From Nyssa sinensis (taxonomy: Eukaryota; Streptophyta; Magnoliopsida; Cornales; Nyssaceae): a stretch of DNA of 64,000 bases. The first letter of the stretch is position 1; each line of letters begins with the position of its first letter. The notes beneath the pieces were generated by a model, which was not told the DNA's origin, ran no database searches, and saw only the letters and a program-made list of their open reading frames with translations. Where the stretch lies: assembly GCA_008638375.1 (NCBI GenBank), contig CM018038.1, forward strand, positions 11,789,740 through 11,853,739, written 5' to 3'. Below are positions 59,941-64,000 of this stretch, piece by piece. The position numbers were made by a program, and so were the translations under genes.

Positions 59941-62900
59941 TATATCATATATGTATATGCTGGGTCAATTAGAACATGAGAGGAAATTGTTTATTATTTG
60001 CGTTACAATCATACACTCAGCCTCGTGGCACTCGAGATTAAAAAAAGAAAAAAACAAAAAGAATCGTTGCAACATGAGTTTGTCAATACATCAAACGAAA
60101 AAATAAATAAAACTAAAAATAAAGACCATTATTCACTTTGGCAGATATAAACAGCTTAGGAGTCCTCGTAGCTTTCCTTAAATTTTTAAAAATTTGATAT
60201 TTATTTTTTATTTTAAAATGTTAAAAAAACTAGAAATTGTTCTCTAAAATTTTTTTTCACTTACTTCTACTTTTTATTTAAAAATTTAAAAAAATTAGAA
60301 ATTTCCCTCTCTAATTTTTTTTCGCTTATTTACAAGATACTTTTTCAAATTTAATTTTTTATTTTTTTCTCTCCATCTTAATGATCTAAATCCGCTATTA
60401 ATTATTCAGTTTGGAATACCTCAAAATAATTAATAAAATGAAAAAAAAAAAAAAAAAAGTGTTTAGAAACGTGGAAGACAGCTAGACAATGATTTTGGAT
60501 CCAATTCCAATGTTTCTCCAAAGAACAATGCAAGGGTATATTCCCCAGCCACCCGTCAACAACTACTCTGGGAATTTGAAGGCAGTGTTTTGACCCATAC
60601 CCGATAACACCACCTGAATGGCCTATATACTCGGCCCAAATTGTTATAACCCGGAAAGCCAACCGATTTGTTGGTCCAATGGTTAACCCTCTGGACCGGT
60701 TTGATAAACAGCAGGGGGTTAAATAATATTTAGCTTGAAATTCTCATCTCAGAGGATCTACAAGCTAAAATATACATGCTAACTTGTCTGTTTAGAGTTT
60801 TTTAATGGACATAATAACTTAATATTATTTGGTCTCACTAAAATGATTATTTTATTAATATTTTTTTAATGATTATTTTATTGAGGCCATTGTGAATTGA
60901 ACGGGTATTGTGAGTTAAATAAGTATTGTTGTGAAAATAATTGAAAATTGGCAGTGAGTGGTCGAAAAAATGTTTTAGATTCAAATTGCGGTGGTGGTTA
61001 AAAGTTATATTGTTTGTCGAATTGAGTGTTAAAAAATGAATGTCGATAATCCATAATTGAAAATGTTTAAAAAATGGAGAATGTTGAGTTTGGAGTATTG
61101 GTGAGCTAAACTGGATTTTATAGAAATAAAAATGAGAAGTAATTTTTTTTAATAAAGTTTAACAGTCATTTTTTTCCTTAACGGTAATAATTTTTTTTTA
61201 AACGGTTTAGTCTATGGTTTTTTACTGTTCCAACCGATGGTTGATTTTAAAGAATTTGAAAAATTACAATTTTAGTTTCTCGACATTTTGTTTTCTTATT
61301 TACGGTGACTAACCAAATGTTTAATTTTAGTTAGCAAACAAGTTATTGTCTAACACAAATAGAAGACTTGTTAATCTGTTGAAGCACTTAAGATAGATAA
61401 GTTATTATATAGTCTCGGATCATTGACTAAGTCAATAGTTCTGACTAATCACAAATTATCATGTTAACAAAAATTATTTTATTATTTCTTACAAATCTAA
61501 TATATTATATGTATGATAATTTGTAATTAGCCGACACCATTAGTCTGGAACATATAATAAATTTTTCTTGACATGCTTTTGGTTGAAGTCTGAGACAAGC
61601 TTGGGAGGTAACAGATGCACCGCGGATGGCCTTATAAGTGAGCCGGCGGCGGCCTAACTCATAGCTTTGATTCAATTTAGGTGGCTGGACCTTAACCAGA
61701 TCGGTTGAACCCGGATGAGCCAATCCAGTTACTTAACCGATCCAAAACAATGATTGAAAATGACTGGGTCTAGGCCTCTTTGATGTGAAAGAGTTAGGTG
61801 GGCGTGCATGTTGTTGGTCCACAAACATGCGCAGCATAGCAAAAGCACGTGAAATCAAACTCCACATAGTGGGAGGTGGAGGTAGGTGTAGTTTAATGGA
61901 GACTGAAAATTGAAGATCTGCCGTGTTTGGTATTTTTATTTAATTCAACTCTTGTTTAGGGCTACTTAGGAGGGGAATGCTTTGAAGTTTGAACTTTTCT
62001 TTCTATACCAAACATCAACTTACATTGAATGCATCACCATTAACCATGCTTCAAGAAAGCTGGCTCATTCGATCAGCAGAAAGATGGATCATTCATTTTT
62101 TTTAGCTTTAATTGTACACTTCTATTAGCATGTCAAAGACTCTCAATTTGCTTATTATTAAAAAAAAAAATTAGAAGGAAAGATAGTTTAATTAGTTTAA
62201 TTGAGATCTTATTGTATCTAAGAGAAAAAAAAAAAAAGTTTTAATTTACATATATAACACTTAGCCAAACCAGCATTAACAATCAAATAAAATTCAAAAA
62301 ACAATATAAAAGGACCTGAAATTATATTGGCTTATTAGTGTTTCTTGGGTGAAGCAAATTTTTAATTATTTATTTCTTTGCCAAGAAATTAGTGACCAAA
62401 TATTAGAGCCATGTGTCTATTTATTTATTTAGAGTTGAAAGGTATTTTAGAAGATCGTGACTAATGTAATCGTTAGGTTTTTTTGAATAATAGTCTTTTT
62501 AAAAAAATATTTCAAAAATAATTTCTAAAATAATACAAACAGTAAAGACTGAGATTCTAATCAAATGGTGAATTCACTCTCTACGTAATAGACGTAGGTT
62601 TAATTCCTTACTCTCAATTACGATTAAAGAAGGAGAATTGAACTCATGCATATTGCATAAAAAGTAAGTATTTGTATTACTTGAATAAAATCTTGATTTT
62701 ATAACACACATCTAATAATGCAATACTTTTTATTTGGAAATTATTTTTACTAAACTTTTGAAAATGTGGAGAATTACATCGAAATATCATTAGTTTTTCA
62801 AATTACATTGATTTCTTATTTTCTAATGAAATATTCATTATTTCATTTTTTAAAAAAAATTATATTGATCTCTCTACCAAATTACTTAACAAATATTCCT

Positions 62901-63389
62901 AATATTTTCTAAAATTATAGTAGTCTACCATTTATTAATAATATACAGATTATTTCTTGGTTCAAAACTCACCATTAATAATATTAAAATTTTAATCATA
63001 TTTTTTATATGATTAGAATATCCTATATAATACATATTTTTTTTTTATTTTTTTTGTCCAAAATCACAAATGAGGATCTGTAATTTTCAATATCACAGAG
63101 TAAATTCATGTTTTGTAATTAATATTCGTCTATTAATAATTTTGATAGAAGAGATTTGGAAAAAAAAAAAAAAAATCTGTACATGTGATGTAATATAGAA
63201 AAGATGACTGTAATTAAGAAAACAAGCTTAGCAAGAGAAGCGAAGAGAAAACATGTCAAACTGCCACTGCACAAATAAAAAGAGACGCCATTTTTTTGTC
63301 TGTTTCAATTTCAATTATAAATTTTCCAACTGTGAGGGAATGAAACCTGGCATTTAATGATTCATTTTTGAACCCATCTGTAGACAACG
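56859..63389. other. Gene-free AT-rich stretch
   Basis: Microsatellites at 56958-56991, 58480-58506 and 59898-59931. 57730-57800 has a tgcagtgggggcacctgcccc-type phrase often seen at plant transposon ends. 58640-58812 and 60470-60710 are less AT-rich but hold no recognisable gene. Confidence 0.5.
59898..59931. repeat. (TA)n microsatellite
   Basis: TA run followed by acacacatatatc. Confidence 0.95.
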
Positions 63390-63401
63390 ATTTCTTCTAT
63401 A

Positions 63402-63700
63402 CATCTCTCTCTCTCTCTCTCTCTCTCTCGATTTTGTCTCTGCAAATCGACATGTAACTGACATCACTTTCTTCATCATCTTCTCCGTCAACTTCTCTAG
63501 TAATAAACTCTGCCCAAAAGCTTGCATTTCTCAGCCTGTTTTTTTTCGTGACTGTGACCCCAGCAGTCGTTTTGGCCTATAAATAATGTAAGAGCTCTCT
63601 ACGCATTCTTTCTATTACACGGCAAACTGTTGATTTCTCTCCTTTTTGTTTGTGTTTTCATCTCCCTTTCTTTTTTATGTAAGATTGGTTCTTTCTATTC
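63402..63700 (+). promoter_or_regulatory. Likely promoter, leader and leader-intron start of a gene beyond the right edge
   Basis: A CT microsatellite at 63402-63428 is followed by a TATA box (TATAAATA at 63578-63585). A transcription start would fall near 63610, and a pyrimidine-rich leader then reaches a donor-like ttat/gtaagatt at about 63679. The sequence to the window end is T-rich and frame-poor, as in the leader introns of highly expressed plant genes. No coding exon is reached, so the gene is unidentified. Confidence 0.45.
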
Positions 63701-64000
63701 TTCTATTGTTATTGCGATGTGTTTGTTATATCTTTTCTCGTGTTTTTCAAGCTTTTGGTGTACTCGTTCAAATTTTGATTCCTGTCCTGGAATACCCGTT
63801 TTGGTTAACTTTTAATTTGAGCTTCTCAGATTATATATGTGTGTTTCTGTATATATATAAGTATGTATACAATTGTTCGCCATGGGAAAAACCTTTGAGT
63901 TAGATCTGAATTTGTGTATTATTTTTAATTAAGAAATGTATATAATTGATGCGTTACAAGTGATTTCTGTGATTTGTAATCTTCTCTTTTGTTTCCTTTA

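Noticed and set aside
62540..62640. tRNA-derived SINE candidate with a B-box-like ggtttaattcc
   Set aside because: No A box at the right distance and no second copy seen.

Overview
This window looks like eudicot nuclear DNA. It is strongly AT-rich, its genes are sparse and have GT-AG introns, it carries plant-only families (PLS-class PPR, FLZ zinc finger), and most of the sequence is relic transposon or microsatellite. I cannot name the species. Only three protein genes look intact, all on the minus strand: an intronless E-type PPR protein (16956-18689), a two-exon FLZ-domain protein (28803-29816), and an eight-exon secreted glucan 1,3-beta-glucosidase-like GH5 enzyme with an N-terminal fascin-like domain (46582-50401). 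A promoter-like region with a TATA box and a likely leader intron faces right at the extreme right end (63402-63700); its coding part would lie outside the window.

Layout. 1-16.4 kb is repeat-dominated: short tandem repeats, a fold-back element, an eL13 ribosomal-protein pseudogene (6870-7202), two related 2.1-kb non-autonomous Ty3/gypsy-type LTR elements (8269-10353, 14151-16235), and a Ty1/copia gag relic (13101-14006) interrupted by a miniature three-LTR TRIM (13305-13862). Direct and inverted duplications link these pieces. 16.9-19.2 kb holds the PPR gene, with an FLZ pseudogene immediately upstream of it. 28.8-29.8 kb holds the intact FLZ gene. AT-rich blocks at 23.4-25.4 kb and 36.6-43.6 kb match each other in the same order, so the FLZ pair and these blocks fit an old tandem segmental duplication.

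The most interesting object is a 5.7-kb CACTA (En/Spm-type) transposon at 30606-36283. It has CACTA-like ends, hairpin-rich subterminal arrays, a 161-bp tandem array whose ten landmarks are all exactly 161 bp apart, a relic of a plant Ptta/En/Spm-type transposase exon, and two correctly spliced-looking exon fragments of a MATE (DETOXIFICATION) transporter gene. I read it as a non-autonomous, gene-capturing (Pack-type) CACTA.

51.3-54 kb looks like LTR-retrotransposon sequence. 54-63 kb is AT-rich DNA with microsatellites and another fold-back element, and I see no gene there. The genes show no operon-like or pathway relationship to each other. All statements come from reading the sequence; no database search was run.
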